Shown piece after piece: positions 35,916 through 44,730 of a stretch of DNA of 64,000 bases. The stretch covers positions 62,001 through 126,000 of the forward strand of contig JBBPIE010000001.1 of NCBI GenBank assembly GCA_038040485.1, read 5' to 3'. How positions within the stretch are numbered: the first letter of the stretch is position 1; every line of letters starts with the position of its first letter. This stretch comes from Onstottus_B arcticum (GTDB taxonomy: Bacteria; Acidobacteriota; Blastocatellia; UBA7656). The notes below the pieces were generated by a model. The model worked only from the letters and a program-made list of their open reading frames with translations, was not told where the DNA came from and made no database searches. A program made the position numbers and the translations under genes.

Positions 35916-35924
35916 GAAACGTTC

Positions 35925-36070
35925 GGTAGTGATGTTCCCGGTTCGAGTGTTTTCCTCCGCGCAATCTTTGCGGCTCCGCGCCTCTGCGGTTAGCAGGGCT
36001 TCGACGCCAACTAACCGCAGAATCGCGGAGCCGCAGAGACAAACGCTGAGAATTGAAGTTAGGACACGAC
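35925..36070. repeat. MITE-like palindromic element related to 41794-41931
   Basis: Starts GGTAGTGATGTTC and ends GTTAGGACACGAC, an imperfect version of the adjacent MITE's ends. The interior has GCGGCTCCGCGCCTCTGCGGTTAG and a partly complementary right arm starting CTAACCGCAG. It abuts the MITE's right target duplication, so the two insertions are nested or tandem. With the MITE it fills the interval 35689-36179, which holds no gene. Confidence 0.75.
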
Positions 36071-36179
36071 GAAAACACGCCGCCTTTACAAGCCAACTGC
36101 AGGTGTGAGATTGTTGCCTGCGCTCGAAGCCAGTGAGCGTGGCTTAGAGCAATCAAGCGACAATCAGGCGGGGTCCCCG

Positions 36180-37739
36180 ATGAGCATAGTTGACGGGCTC
36201 AAGAAGTCCGTGGCTTCCAGCACTCACAAGATCGCAGCTATCTGCGGAACCAGGCGCTACAGTTTCATCGAGCTGAACGAACGCGTCGACCGGCTCTCGA
36301 GCGCGCTCATCGGATTGGGCGTCGAGCGAGGCGATCGCGTCGCGGTTCTCGCGCTCAACTGCCACCGTTTCTTTGAGCTCTACTACGCCATCGCCCAGAT
36401 AGGCGCCGTCGTCGTCCCGATCAACTTTCGCATCCCGCCCAGGGAGATCAAGTACATTCTCGATCACTCGGGCTCGCGCGCGATTGCCGTGGACGCGGCG
36501 CTAACGCCATCGCTTGAGGCCATCCGCTCGCAACTCGAGACAGTCCAGCAGTTCATCTCGATCGCCGATCAACCCGCTCCCGGCTATCTCGCTTATGAAG
36601 AGTTGATCGCGGCTAACTCTCCTCTGGTTGATGCGCCGAAGATCGAGGACGACGAACTGCTCGGATTGTTTTACACCTCGGGCACAACCGGCGAGCCGAA
36701 GGGCGTGATGCTGACGCACAGAAACATGCTCTCGAACATCGAGCACTCGGAAAGCGTGTTCGACTATCTACCAACAGACATCTATCTCCACTCGGCGCCG
36801 ATGTTTCATCTAGCTGACGGGGCAGCGGTTTTCTCGAACACAGCGCGCGGCGCGACTCAGGCTTTCGTCCCGCGGTTCGAGCCAAAGCACGTTCTCGAAA
36901 CCATATCGAGCGAGCGCATCACGCTGGCGTTGTTTGTGCCGACGATGATCAACTTTCTGCTCCAGGAGCCAAACATCGACTCATACGATCTGTCATCGCT
37001 CAGGCATATGACTTACGGAGCATCACCGATCGCGCCGGAAACTCTCAAGCGCGCGATGAAGGTCTTCGGCTGTGACTTCGGCCAGGGCTACGGGCTGACC
37101 GAAGCTTCGCCGCTTCTGACTGTGCTGACTGCTGAAGATCATGCCGCCGTGAACGAGAAGAGCGAGCGGCGGCTTGCGTCTTGCGGCAAGCCCGTCAAAG
37201 GCGTCGATGTGCGAGTCGTCTCGTTCGAGGGGAGCGATGTGAAGCCGGGCGAAGTCGGCGAGATCATCGCTCGCGGGCCGAATATTATGCTTGGCTACTG
37301 GAAGCGGCCGGCCGACACCGAACAGGCAATAGTTGATGGCTGGCTTCACACCGGTGATCTGGCGACTGTCGATGAAGACGGGTACATCTACCTGGTCGAT
37401 CGCAAGAAAGACATGATCGTAACCGGCGGCGAGAACGTCTACTCAACCGAAGTCGAAGCGGCGCTGTACGAACACCCGGCGATCAAGGAAGCCGCGGTAA
37501 TTCCGGTGCCCGATGCGGACTGGGGTGAGGCGGTGCATGCTTGCGTGACGTTATGCGACGGCGCACGACTGGAGCCCGAAGAACTGATTGAGTTTTGCCG
37601 CGAGCGACTGGCAAACTACAAGCTCCCGCGCTCGGTGGAAATCATCGAAGGCGAGCTGCCCAAGGGTGGCACTGGTAAGATTTTGAAGAAACAACTGCGC
37701 GAGAAACACTGGCAAGGCCGGTCGCGGCTTATCAGCTAA
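36180..37739 (+). CDS. Acyl-CoA synthetase (AMP-forming, fatty-acid--CoA ligase family)
   Basis: Activates a carboxylic acid as acyl-AMP and then acyl-CoA. The 519-aa protein has the P-loop FYTSGTTGEPKGVMLTHRN, the A5 motif QGYGLTEASP, the A7 motif LHTGDLATVDEDGYIYLVDRKKDMIVTGGENVYSTEVE and the catalytic Lys in LPKGGTGKILKK. The start at 36180 has AGGCGGGG upstream; the frame remains open to 36105 without family sequence. It is followed by a second, related ligase with a long palindrome between. The substrate is probably a medium- or long-chain fatty acid, not determined. Confidence 0.92.
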   Translation: MSIVDGLKKSVASSTHKIAAICGTRRYSFIELNERVDRLSSALIGLGVERGDRVAVLALNCHRFFELYYAIAQIGAVVVPINFRIPPREIKYILDHSGSRAIAVDAALTPSLEAIRSQLETVQQFISIADQPAPGYLAYEELIAANSPLVDAPKIEDDELLGLFYTSGTTGEPKGVMLTHRNMLSNIEHSESVFDYLPTDIYLHSAPMFHLADGAAVFSNTARGATQAFVPRFEPKHVLETISSERITLALFVPTMINFLLQEPNIDSYDLSSLRHMTYGASPIAPETLKRAMKVFGCDFGQGYGLTEASPLLTVLTAEDHAAVNEKSERRLASCGKPVKGVDVRVVSFEGSDVKPGEVGEIIARGPNIMLGYWKRPADTEQAIVDGWLHTGDLATVDEDGYIYLVDRKKDMIVTGGENVYSTEVEAALYEHPAIKEAAVIPVPDADWGEAVHACVTLCDGARLEPEELIEFCRERLANYKLPRSVEIIEGELPKGGTGKILKKQLREKHWQGRSRLIS

Positions 37740-37754
37740 CCGAAAAAGGGAAAG

Positions 37755-37910
37755 GAACCACAGATGAACAGCGATGCAGTCAGTAGTCAGTAGTCAGTAG
37801 TCCGTAGTTGGCAGTCTGGCCGAGTCTCCTGGGTCGAACTACTAACTACTAACTACTAACTACTAACTACTGACTACGGACTACGGACTACTGACTTCAT
37901 CTGTGGTTGC
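37755..37910. repeat. Nested inverted repeat of GTCAGTAGT words between the two ligase genes
   Basis: The outer arms are AACCACAGATGAA (37756-37768) and TTCATCTGTGGTT (37897-37909), perfect complements. The inner arms are stacks of TAGTCAGTAGTCCGTAGTT-type words, with tandem AACTACTAACTACTAACT in the centre. The outer word is shared with the element at 48264-48447, so different words combine in one palindrome. Confidence 0.88.
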
Positions 37911-37916
37911 GTACGA

Positions 37917-39479
37917 ATGAACCAAACTCTTACACCAATCAGATTCAAACAACGCGCGGTCTCACAATTTCCAAACAAAGTCGGGATCGTCGACGGAGAC
38001 AAGCGCTTCACCTATCGCGAGTATGGCGAGCGCTGCGATCGTCTGACCAACGCGCTGATCGGACTGGGCGTCGGGCGCGGAGAGCGAGTCGCCTGGTTTG
38101 GCTATAACTCGCACGAATTGCTGGAAGCCTACTACGGCGTCGTTCAGATGGGCTCAGTGCTGCTCCCGCTGAACATCAGGCTCACTCCCGACGAGATCGG
38201 CTACATCCTGGACAACTCGGAAACAGTCGCGCTCTTTTACAACGCTGACTTCCAGCCGCTGGTCGATGCCCTTCGCCCGAAGTGCGCAACGGTGAAGAAC
38301 TTCATCGAGATCGAGAGCCAGTACGAACCGCTGCTTGCGGCTGCTGAAGCCGGTTTCACGCCACCTCAAGATATCCAGGACGATGATCTCGCCGAGCTGT
38401 TCTACACCTCCGGAACGACAGCAAACCCGAAAGGCGTGATGATGACCCACCGCGTTCTTTACATGCACGCGATGCAGGTCATCGGCGGGCTCGGGGTCAA
38501 GGAGTCGATAGTTCAGCTTCACACGATACCGCTTTTTCATGTGAACGGTTGGGGCACGCCTCACACGCTAACCTGCATGGGCGCGCGGCACGTGTTGACC
38601 AGGCGGTTTGATCCGACCGAAGTGCTGGAACTGATTCAGCGCGAGCGAGTGACAAACTTCGCGATGGTGCCGACCATGGCAACCGCGTTGATTCATCATC
38701 CAAAGCTCAAAGAGTACGATCTATCGAGTCTGGACTATGTGGCGATCGGCGGCGCGGCTGCCGCAATGGAGCTTATCCGCGACGTCGAGCAAGCGCTCGG
38801 TTGCGGATGCTACGGGGGCTACGGCCTGACCGAGACGACTCCGGTGCTGACTCAGTCGTTCATCAAGCACCATCTGGAAGGCTTGCCCGACGAAGAGCGC
38901 TGGCGGCGCCAGGCGATGGCGGGTTATCCGATGCCGGGCGTCGAACTCGACATCTTTGACACGGACGACAAACCGGTCCCGCACGATGGAGAGAGCGTCG
39001 GCGAAGTGGTGGTGCGAGCGGACAACGTTATGCACGGCTACTGGAAGCAGCCCGAGGACACGGCTAACGTGATGCGAGGCGGCTGGCTTCACACCGGCGA
39101 TATGGCGATCATCGATAAAGAGGGTTACTTGCTGATCGTCGACCGAAAAAAGGACATCATCATATCGGGCGGCGAGAACATCGCTTCGATTGAAGTCGAG
39201 AAAGCGGTCTTCTCACATCCTTGTGTTCTTGAGTGCGCGGTGATCGCCGTGCCCGACGAGCGATGGGGCGAAGTGCCAAAGGCGCTGGTCGTGTTGAAGC
39301 CCGGCGAGTCGGCAACCGAAAAAGACATCATCGATCATTGCCGAACGAAGCTCCCCGGGTTCAAGGTGCCGAAGTCGATCGACTTCTTCGACGTGCTTCC
39401 CAAAGGCGGAACCGGGAAGATCCTGAAGAAGGAACTGCGCGAGAAGTATTGGTCGGGTTACGACAAGCGCGTCCACTAG
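37917..39479 (+). CDS. Acyl-CoA synthetase (AMP-forming), second paralogue
   Basis: A 520-aa adenylate-forming enzyme. Motifs: FYTSGTTANPKGVMMTHRV (P-loop), IPLFHVNGWGTPHTLTCMGA, YGGYGLTETTPVLTQSFIKHHLEGL, LHTGDMAIIDKEGYLLIVDRKKDIIISGGENIASIEVE and LPKGGTGKILKKELREKYW. The linker EERWRRQAMAGYPMPGVELDI is typical of the medium-chain/aryl branch (DmdB or AlkK-like), unlike its neighbour, so the two probably take different acids. No strong ribosome site before ATG 37917; the upstream arm of the palindrome may affect translation. Confidence 0.91.
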   Translation: MNQTLTPIRFKQRAVSQFPNKVGIVDGDKRFTYREYGERCDRLTNALIGLGVGRGERVAWFGYNSHELLEAYYGVVQMGSVLLPLNIRLTPDEIGYILDNSETVALFYNADFQPLVDALRPKCATVKNFIEIESQYEPLLAAAEAGFTPPQDIQDDDLAELFYTSGTTANPKGVMMTHRVLYMHAMQVIGGLGVKESIVQLHTIPLFHVNGWGTPHTLTCMGARHVLTRRFDPTEVLELIQRERVTNFAMVPTMATALIHHPKLKEYDLSSLDYVAIGGAAAAMELIRDVEQALGCGCYGGYGLTETTPVLTQSFIKHHLEGLPDEERWRRQAMAGYPMPGVELDIFDTDDKPVPHDGESVGEVVVRADNVMHGYWKQPEDTANVMRGGWLHTGDMAIIDKEGYLLIVDRKKDIIISGGENIASIEVEKAVFSHPCVLECAVIAVPDERWGEVPKALVVLKPGESATEKDIIDHCRTKLPGFKVPKSIDFFDVLPKGGTGKILKKELREKYWSGYDKRVH

Positions 39480-39488
39480 GTGAGAGCC

Positions 39489-39564
39489 CGCCACAAAGAC
39501 ACTAAGGCTCAAAGCAACACAAAGTCTTTGTGTTCCCCTAGTGGCTTTGTGTCTTAGTGGCGAA
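39489..39564. repeat. Imperfect palindrome of CACAAAGACACTAAG words
   Basis: The left arm begins CGCCACAAAGACACTAAGG; the right arm ends GTGTCTTAGTGGCG. The centre AACACAAAG-T-CTTTGTGTT is a near-perfect 19-nt palindrome. It lies in the 102-nt junction between the second ligase and the dehydratase. Confidence 0.8.
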
Positions 39565-39581
39565 CAAGTGGATCGTGAACT

Positions 39582-40517
39582 ATGGAACAACCTCGAAGAT
39601 CTGATCGCCCTCTTCGCGAAGTCGTAAGAGCGACGACGATCATCGATGCCCCCCGGCTATCGAAGCTGCTGGGCGTGACGGTCACTATAGCAACCGAGAC
39701 CTTCCAGCACACCGGCAGCTTCAAGTTTCGCGCGGCTTACAACGTCGCCTCACGAGTGAACGAGAAGAAGATCATCGCTGCGTCGTCCGGAAACTTCGGA
39801 CAAGCGATGGCATATGCCTGCTCGCTGCTCGGCAAGTCCTGCACCATCGTGATGCCTGCGACTTCAGCCGACGTGAAAATAGCCGCGGTACTCGAGTACG
39901 GTGGTCAGGTCGACTTGATAGACGTGAATCAAAAGAGCCGAGCGGCTCGAGTCGCTGAGCTTGCCGCTGAAAGTCCCGATGCTTATGTGGCGAGCGCCTT
40001 CGACGATCCGCTGGTTATCGAGGGGAACGCGAGCCTTGGCGAAGAAATCGCCGGGCTTTCGCGCGCTATCGATATCGTTGTCGCTCCGATCGGAGGCGGC
40101 GGGCTCACGTCGGGAATCATAAACGGCATTCGTGCTTCGAGGCGCGACATTCAAGTCGTCGCCGCCGAACCGCTGCTGGCTAACGATGCCGCGCGATCGC
40201 TGCAAGCCGGCCGCATAGTAACAAACGACGCCGAGCCTCAGACGATTGCCGACGGAGCTCGCACCGTGAGCGTTGGCCAACACAACTGGACAGTGCTGAA
40301 AGACGGACTGGCTGGAATCGTCGAAGTGCCCGAAGACAACATCAAAGAAGGAGTGCGTTTGTTGTTCTCGCTTGCGAACCTGAAGGCGGAGCCGACCGGC
40401 GCGCTTTCGATCGGCGCGTTGCTGACCGATCCTGACCGCTTCCGCGATCGTTCTGTGTGCTGCGTGGTGAGCGGCGGCAACGTAGACCCGCAAGTCTACA
40501 AAGAGCTTCTGGGTTAG
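39582..40517 (+). CDS. Threonine/serine dehydratase-like PLP enzyme
   Basis: A 311-aa fold-type II PLP enzyme. The Schiff-base Lys is in TFQHTGSFKFRAAYN, the phosphate/substrate loop is ASSGNFGQAMAYACSLLGKSCTIVMP and the glycine loop is APIGGGGLTSGIINGIR. The C-terminal CCVVSGGNVDP matches threonine dehydratase and serine racemase. It lacks an ACT regulatory domain, so it is the short catabolic/racemase type and not feedback-inhibited IlvA. The product would be 2-oxobutyrate or pyruvate plus ammonia. Same strand as the two acyl-CoA synthetases. Confidence 0.88.
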   Translation: MEQPRRSDRPLREVVRATTIIDAPRLSKLLGVTVTIATETFQHTGSFKFRAAYNVASRVNEKKIIAASSGNFGQAMAYACSLLGKSCTIVMPATSADVKIAAVLEYGGQVDLIDVNQKSRAARVAELAAESPDAYVASAFDDPLVIEGNASLGEEIAGLSRAIDIVVAPIGGGGLTSGIINGIRASRRDIQVVAAEPLLANDAARSLQAGRIVTNDAEPQTIADGARTVSVGQHNWTVLKDGLAGIVEVPEDNIKEGVRLLFSLANLKAEPTGALSIGALLTDPDRFRDRSVCCVVSGGNVDPQVYKELLG

Positions 40518-40558
40518 CGATTGAGTGGCGCAAGCTTCCGCTTGTGCAAATCGAGTTT

Positions 40559-40812
40559 CGACGTTTCGCCGTAGGAATCCCACCAACTTCAGGTCGTGGA
40601 TCACTCCGAAGGAATGAAATGTTTATGGGACACGAGTGGCTGTCGGCCTCACTCCGTAGGAGTGAAATGTCGTCATTTGCTAGAGGAGACTTCACTGTAT
40701 GAGCGGCGAATCCCGACATACAACTCCTGACGGAGTTGGGTTGTTGTTAGAGCGGGCAGAACGTGGAAGGCATCGCTGGCTATAAACATTCCACTCCTAC
40801 GGAGTGGTGGAA
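40559..40812. repeat. Cluster of small palindromes with the CTCCGTAGGAG core
   Basis: At least four related units lie in a 354-nt gene-free interval: ATCACTCCGAAGGAATGAAA (about 40600), TCACTCCGTAGGAGTGAAAT (40649), CAACTCCTGACGGAGTTGGG (40721) and CATTCCACTCCTACGGAGTG (about 40788). Each is a stem of 5-7 bp with a 3-4 nt loop, in both orientations. This is REP-like. No transposase is nearby. Confidence 0.8.
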
Positions 40813-40871
40813 CACGCTTCAGCTTGCTCGATGATCCGTAAACGAAAACCGGGCGTGCCATTTCAAATCCG

Positions 40872-41111
40872 CTATCTCTCCGGCGCTAGCGCCTTGCATT
40901 TGCGGCGCTCTTCGCGGGCCGCCGTCATCCGAGCCCGCCGGTCAACGCCCTTCAAGTACTTCGCACCTTTCATCGTCTCGTTGTACTTTTGCCTGCACAG
41001 TTTCAATGCAGCTCTTCGTTCCGGACTTTCAGCGCGAGCGGGCAGCGGCGCGATGTTCATGCCGAACAGGATCATGACTAAAAGGAACGCGGGCATCAGT
41101 CTTCTGCTCAT
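40872..41111 (-). CDS. Small exported protein
   Basis: A 79-aa protein with a signal peptide (MSRRLMPAFLLVMILFGMNIAPLPARA) and a mature part of about 52 residues: SPERRAALKLCRQKYNETMKGAKYLKGVDRRARMTAAREERRKCKAL. The Cys...LKG-x-x-R-x-x-R-M...KC layout faintly resembles PsiF repeats, which I do not take as proof. AAGGAG sits 8 nt before ATG 41111. It follows the exported glycine-zipper gene on the same strand. Confidence 0.7.
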   Translation of the reverse strand: MSRRLMPAFLLVMILFGMNIAPLPARAESPERRAALKLCRQKYNETMKGAKYLKGVDRRARMTAAREERRKCKALAPER

Positions 41112-41259
41112 CGTGTGTTCTCCTTGCCGGGTTGGCCAACCGCCATTAAAGAACAAAGGCCCGGCGATGACAACACCACCGAGCCGATAAGTTGATTTGG
41201 AGCGCGGATGAGTTTCGAAAGAGTTCACGCGCCCGAGAGCGGCGATTTGCCGCCGCGCC

Positions 41260-41634
41260 TCAGAAGATTCTGCGTTTCACGGTTCTGTTCTTGTAGAGCC
41301 AGATGCCCGTTGCGGTGCCTGCGCCCACGAGCGCTCCTACAACAGCGCCCTTCTTGCCTTTGACGACAGCGCCGGTCGCCGCGCCCGCGCCTGCGCCGAT
41401 GCCGATCACCGTAGCTGCGCCGCCCGGACCGGGCATCCATCGTTGTTTGTACTGGTAGTTCAGAATGCCAGGACCGTCGAAAAGAGTGATTCGACTGTCG
41501 CCGACCCTGACGCCGTTCTTGTCGCGTCTGACTATGCCTCCGTACTCACCCCTTTGCTGGGCAAACGCCGCCGCGGGCAGCGCCAGCACCATCAGAGAGA
41601 GAATGAGCAAGAGGTTTGCCAACTTGCTTCGCAT
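41260..41634 (-). CDS. Exported glycine-zipper protein
   Basis: A 124-aa envelope protein with a signal peptide (MRSKLANLLLILSLMVLALPAAAFAQ) and a glycine zipper, GGAATVIGIGAGAGAATGAVVKGKKGAVVGALVGAGTATGIWLY, ending with a basic tail (KNRTVKRR). GGAGG sits 6 nt before the ATG. Function unknown; the zipper type is shared with the protein at 32196 and is common in outer-membrane lipoprotein-like proteins. Confidence 0.75.
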   Translation of the reverse strand: MRSKLANLLLILSLMVLALPAAAFAQQRGEYGGIVRRDKNGVRVGDSRITLFDGPGILNYQYKQRWMPGPGGAATVIGIGAGAGAATGAVVKGKKGAVVGALVGAGTATGIWLYKNRTVKRRIF

Positions 41635-41793
41635 TAGGTTCCTCCGGAGTGTTGATTGACTGGTTCGTGTTGAAGCTTCGTAGGCCTGATGATTGAGAGC
41701 GGCTGACGGGTTGCCTCAGCCAAGCCATCCGATTTGAAGCATAACCGGCTCGCACTTGTTTGGAGCGGCCGACTTTCGGAACCCCTCGATCAA

Positions 41794-41931
41794 GTAGTGT
41801 TCTGATTCGAGTATTCTCTCCGCGCAAAACTCCGCGGCTCCGCGTTCCTGCGGTTAGTTAGCTTCGAGACCCTGCTAACCGCGGAGCCGCCGAGGCGCAG
41901 AGACAACGCAGAGTTGAAGTTAGGACACCAC
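41794..41931. repeat. MITE-like palindromic element, second copy
   Basis: Starts GTAGTGTTCTGATTCGAGT and ends GAAGTTAGGACACCAC. The interior TCCGCGGCTCCGCG...GCGGTTAG is opposed by CTAACCGCGGAGCCGC. It matches the element at 35925-36070 along most of its length. It ends 6 nt before the stop codon of the APC permease gene and fills most of the 303-nt interval, which has no gene. Confidence 0.78.
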
Positions 41932-41937
41932 TCTCGA

Positions 41938-44349
41938 CTAGTTTCTCTTGCGAGTCGTCTCGCGAGCGGCCGCTGCAGCAGCGGCCTCCTCGCGTTCGGC
42001 GGGCGTCTTGTGTTCAAGCCGGTAGAAATCCAGCATCACGTCGGTCTGGCCGCGAAGGTCGCGTTCGAGCCTCTCGAGCGCTACCCTCACGACGTCGCGA
42101 TGATGCACCTTGCGACGGGCGGGGATCTGGCTGACCTCGAGCCATATCTTGTGAAGCAGGCCGAGGTCCTCCTCGGTCAAACGCGGCGCGTGCGCTCCGA
42201 GGTAGAAGATCTGATCGCGGTCCCCAGGCGCGGCTATCTTGAAGCGCACCTGCCGCCGAGGCATTTCGGGCAGCCGCTCCCACGCCCGGCCTAGCTGCTG
42301 CGATTGTTCCTGCCCGGTCATTTTGGCGGAGAGCCCTGCGACTATCTCGGCGGCGTCCAAACGCAGCACGGTCTGAGCTACGGCATCGAAGACGTTGTTC
42401 GAAGGAACAACCAGAAGGTTCACCGGTTTGCCATGCTTTTCGGCGAGTGCGACGACTTTCGTAAACAACCGCTGCTCGTAGTCCGTGAATACCGTCGCGT
42501 CATACAAGTCGCGCTCTCCGGCGTCCGGACCCTGCATCAGCCTGACGGTCATCACCACGATGTCCCGCTCGTCGGTATCGGTCTCTGCTAACACACGATC
42601 GAGATGCGAGAGTGTGTTCGTGTCTCGCACGGTCACAAGCACGCTGCCCGGCCGCGCGTGGAGGCTTTCAAGACTTACCTCCTGCTGGTAGCTGAGCTTG
42701 AACTGATCGAGCGACGCTCTCGAATGATCGAGCTTGCGATGATTGATCCGCTCGGAAATCGTGAACAGCGTAAAGAAGACAATCGTGAAGGCCACCCCGG
42801 CGACAGTCGCCACCTCTTTGGTAAGCAGATTGATCCCGGCGACCGAAAACAACAGGACTGTGATTATTCCGAGCGCGACCGGGATCTCGTTACCGGCGAG
42901 GTTGATGTTCAGCGGCACCTTCCACTCGCGAGGGGATCTGTCCTTGAAGCGCAGCACCAGAACTGCCAGCCCCTTGAAAGCAAATGACCAGATGACGCCA
43001 AACGCGTAGGCCTCGCCGAGAGCGTAGGTGTTTCCGCGCGAGGCTATGATCGCCACGAGTTGCAGCACCACGATCAGGTTGATCATTCGAAACGTCGTGC
43101 CGTACTTCTTGTGAGGGGCCCGGAACCAATCGGTCAGGACGCCATCTTCAGAGACCCGATTGAGCACACCGTTGGACCCGATGATCGAGGTGTTGATCGC
43201 GCCGGCAAGCATCAGAAACCCTACAATCACGATGAACCCCTGGAACAAGAGCTTCAGCGGCATCGGCCCGGCGAGATAGATCGAGACGCCGCTGATCAGG
43301 TTATCCAAATAGCTCGTTCGCACGCTGTCAGGGATGATCGCGTAGGCGAAGAAGGAGACGAGCGACGTAAATAGCAGCGAGTACACAAAGATCACCAAGC
43401 CGGCTCGCATCAGATTCTTGTGCTTGGGGTATTCGAGCTCGCGGTTCACCTGGGCGAGCGACTCTTCGCCCGACATCGCGAGGAACGAATGACCAAAGGC
43501 AATCAGAATTCCTATCAACCCGAGCAGCGCCCCTGCGTTCGGGGCCATTCCGTATCGCGGCTCAGCCTCTGCCTTTTCCGGCGCGGCAGAATCGGCGGGC
43601 GGCGCCTCGGTTGGCAGCTCTCGCAAAGCCTTCGGTGCGACTTGCGGCAGCCAGCCGACGGCATCGCGATTGAACGAAAGACTCTGCGGCACTGGCGCGG
43701 GCGGCAATCGCTGCTTGTCCGGCTGGGTCAGAATCGTGAAACCCGCCCAAAGAATCAGCATCACCACCATCGCGGTGGTCACGTACATGATCTTCAACGC
43801 GTCGCCGGAAGACTCGTGAATGCCTTTTGTGTTGCGCCACCAAAAATAGATCGTGATCAAGGCAGCGATCGCCGCGGCTATGAGGTTAACTGTGGAAGGC
43901 TCGGGGCTCCACGGATGACCAAGATAAGTTGAAGTATGCGCAGCGAGGCCGACGATGTACTGTCCTGCCGATACGCCGGAGATCGGGCCTGTCAGAATGT
44001 AGTCGAACATCAGGGCCGAAACGGAAAGCTTCGCCAGGTTCCCGCCCATCGCTTCCTTGACGACCCGATAGACACCGCCGCGCGTGAACATCGCGCACGA
44101 CTCAACATAGATGGCCCGCACAGCATAGGAAAACAGCATCACGCCCAGAATGAACCACGGCGCCGAACGGCCTACAGCTTTCTCGGCGATGCCGCCGACG
44201 TAGAAAGCAGACGACCCGAGGTCGTTCAACACGATCGCCGCCGCTCGCCAGAACGAGATGAACGAAAGCATCACGGTTGTGGCGACTACGACCCTGACGC
44301 GCGTTTGACTCTGACCGCCGGGCGGCGGCGTGTGGGTCTCTATTTCCAT
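41938..44349 (-). CDS. APC-superfamily permease with C-terminal stress-protein-like domain
   Basis: An 803-aa inner-membrane transporter. Residues about 15-550 hold about 12 TM helices with APC features (SSAFYVGGIAEKAVGRSAPWFILGVMLFSYAVRAIYVESCAMFTRGGVYRVVKEAMGG; LIAFGHSFLAMSGEESLAQVNRELEYPKHKN). An extra loop of about 60 Pro/Ala/Glu-rich residues sits near 225-285. Residues about 555-780 form a cytosolic domain like universal stress proteins (SVLVTVRDTNTLSHLDRVLAETDTDERDIVVMTVRLM). Substrate unknown. The operator-like site upstream, shared with the kdp operon, suggests potassium or an osmolyte. The gene overlaps the upstream zinc-ribbon gene by 10 nt. Confidence 0.82.
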   Translation of the reverse strand: MEIETHTPPPGGQSQTRVRVVVATTVMLSFISFWRAAAIVLNDLGSSAFYVGGIAEKAVGRSAPWFILGVMLFSYAVRAIYVESCAMFTRGGVYRVVKEAMGGNLAKLSVSALMFDYILTGPISGVSAGQYIVGLAAHTSTYLGHPWSPEPSTVNLIAAAIAALITIYFWWRNTKGIHESSGDALKIMYVTTAMVVMLILWAGFTILTQPDKQRLPPAPVPQSLSFNRDAVGWLPQVAPKALRELPTEAPPADSAAPEKAEAEPRYGMAPNAGALLGLIGILIAFGHSFLAMSGEESLAQVNRELEYPKHKNLMRAGLVIFVYSLLFTSLVSFFAYAIIPDSVRTSYLDNLISGVSIYLAGPMPLKLLFQGFIVIVGFLMLAGAINTSIIGSNGVLNRVSEDGVLTDWFRAPHKKYGTTFRMINLIVVLQLVAIIASRGNTYALGEAYAFGVIWSFAFKGLAVLVLRFKDRSPREWKVPLNINLAGNEIPVALGIITVLLFSVAGINLLTKEVATVAGVAFTIVFFTLFTISERINHRKLDHSRASLDQFKLSYQQEVSLESLHARPGSVLVTVRDTNTLSHLDRVLAETDTDERDIVVMTVRLMQGPDAGERDLYDATVFTDYEQRLFTKVVALAEKHGKPVNLLVVPSNNVFDAVAQTVLRLDAAEIVAGLSAKMTGQEQSQQLGRAWERLPEMPRRQVRFKIAAPGDRDQIFYLGAHAPRLTEEDLGLLHKIWLEVSQIPARRKVHHRDVVRVALERLERDLRGQTDVMLDFYRLEHKTPAEREEAAAAAAARETTRKRN

Positions 44350-44675
44350 GAGCGATTGGTTTTCTCCACTCTGACGCGAGGCGGGGTCTCCTCGTCCGCG
44401 CTTCCCCGAACCGGTTCAATTGCGGCCGATCTAAATCGGGAGGCGAACGCGAGCAGCTTTCCCTTCAATGCCACGTCATAGCTCCCGCAGCCGGGACATC
44501 GGTAGGAATAAAGATAGATATCGCTGTGGCTGATGCGGACCAAACCGGTCGAGAGTTCCGGGCCAACACCTTCCCAGACGCACTCGCGGCAGAGGAAACG
44601 CTTTGCTGCGATGTTGATTTCGCGGCCGACAGATAACATAGGTTGCGAGAGAGGCTTCTTAAGGTCGGCCGCCAC
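44340..44675 (-). CDS. Zinc-ribbon-like protein coupled to the APC permease
   Basis: A 111-aa soluble protein with CRECVWEG...CPGCGSYDV, two Cys pairs about 25 residues apart that could bind zinc, and a basic C-terminus. The start is GTG 44675 or ATG 44639 (MLSVGREIN); neither has a strong ribosome site. Its 3' end overlaps the permease start by 10 nt, so the two are made together. It may regulate or help assemble the transporter; that is inference. Confidence 0.65.
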   Translation of the reverse strand: MAADLKKPLSQPMLSVGREINIAAKRFLCRECVWEGVGPELSTGLVRISHSDIYLYSYRCPGCGSYDVALKGKLLAFASRFRSAAIEPVRGSADEETPPRVRVEKTNRSWK

Positions 44676-44730
44676 TACCGAGGGCGATCTGCGACCGACA
44701 GAATCTCAGAAGTTATCGTAGCGCTGCGAA

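Noticed and set aside
41794..41931. Target-site duplication around this element
   Set aside because: CTCGATCA and CTCGACTA flank it but match at only 6 of 8 bases and are offset by one base; too weak to claim.
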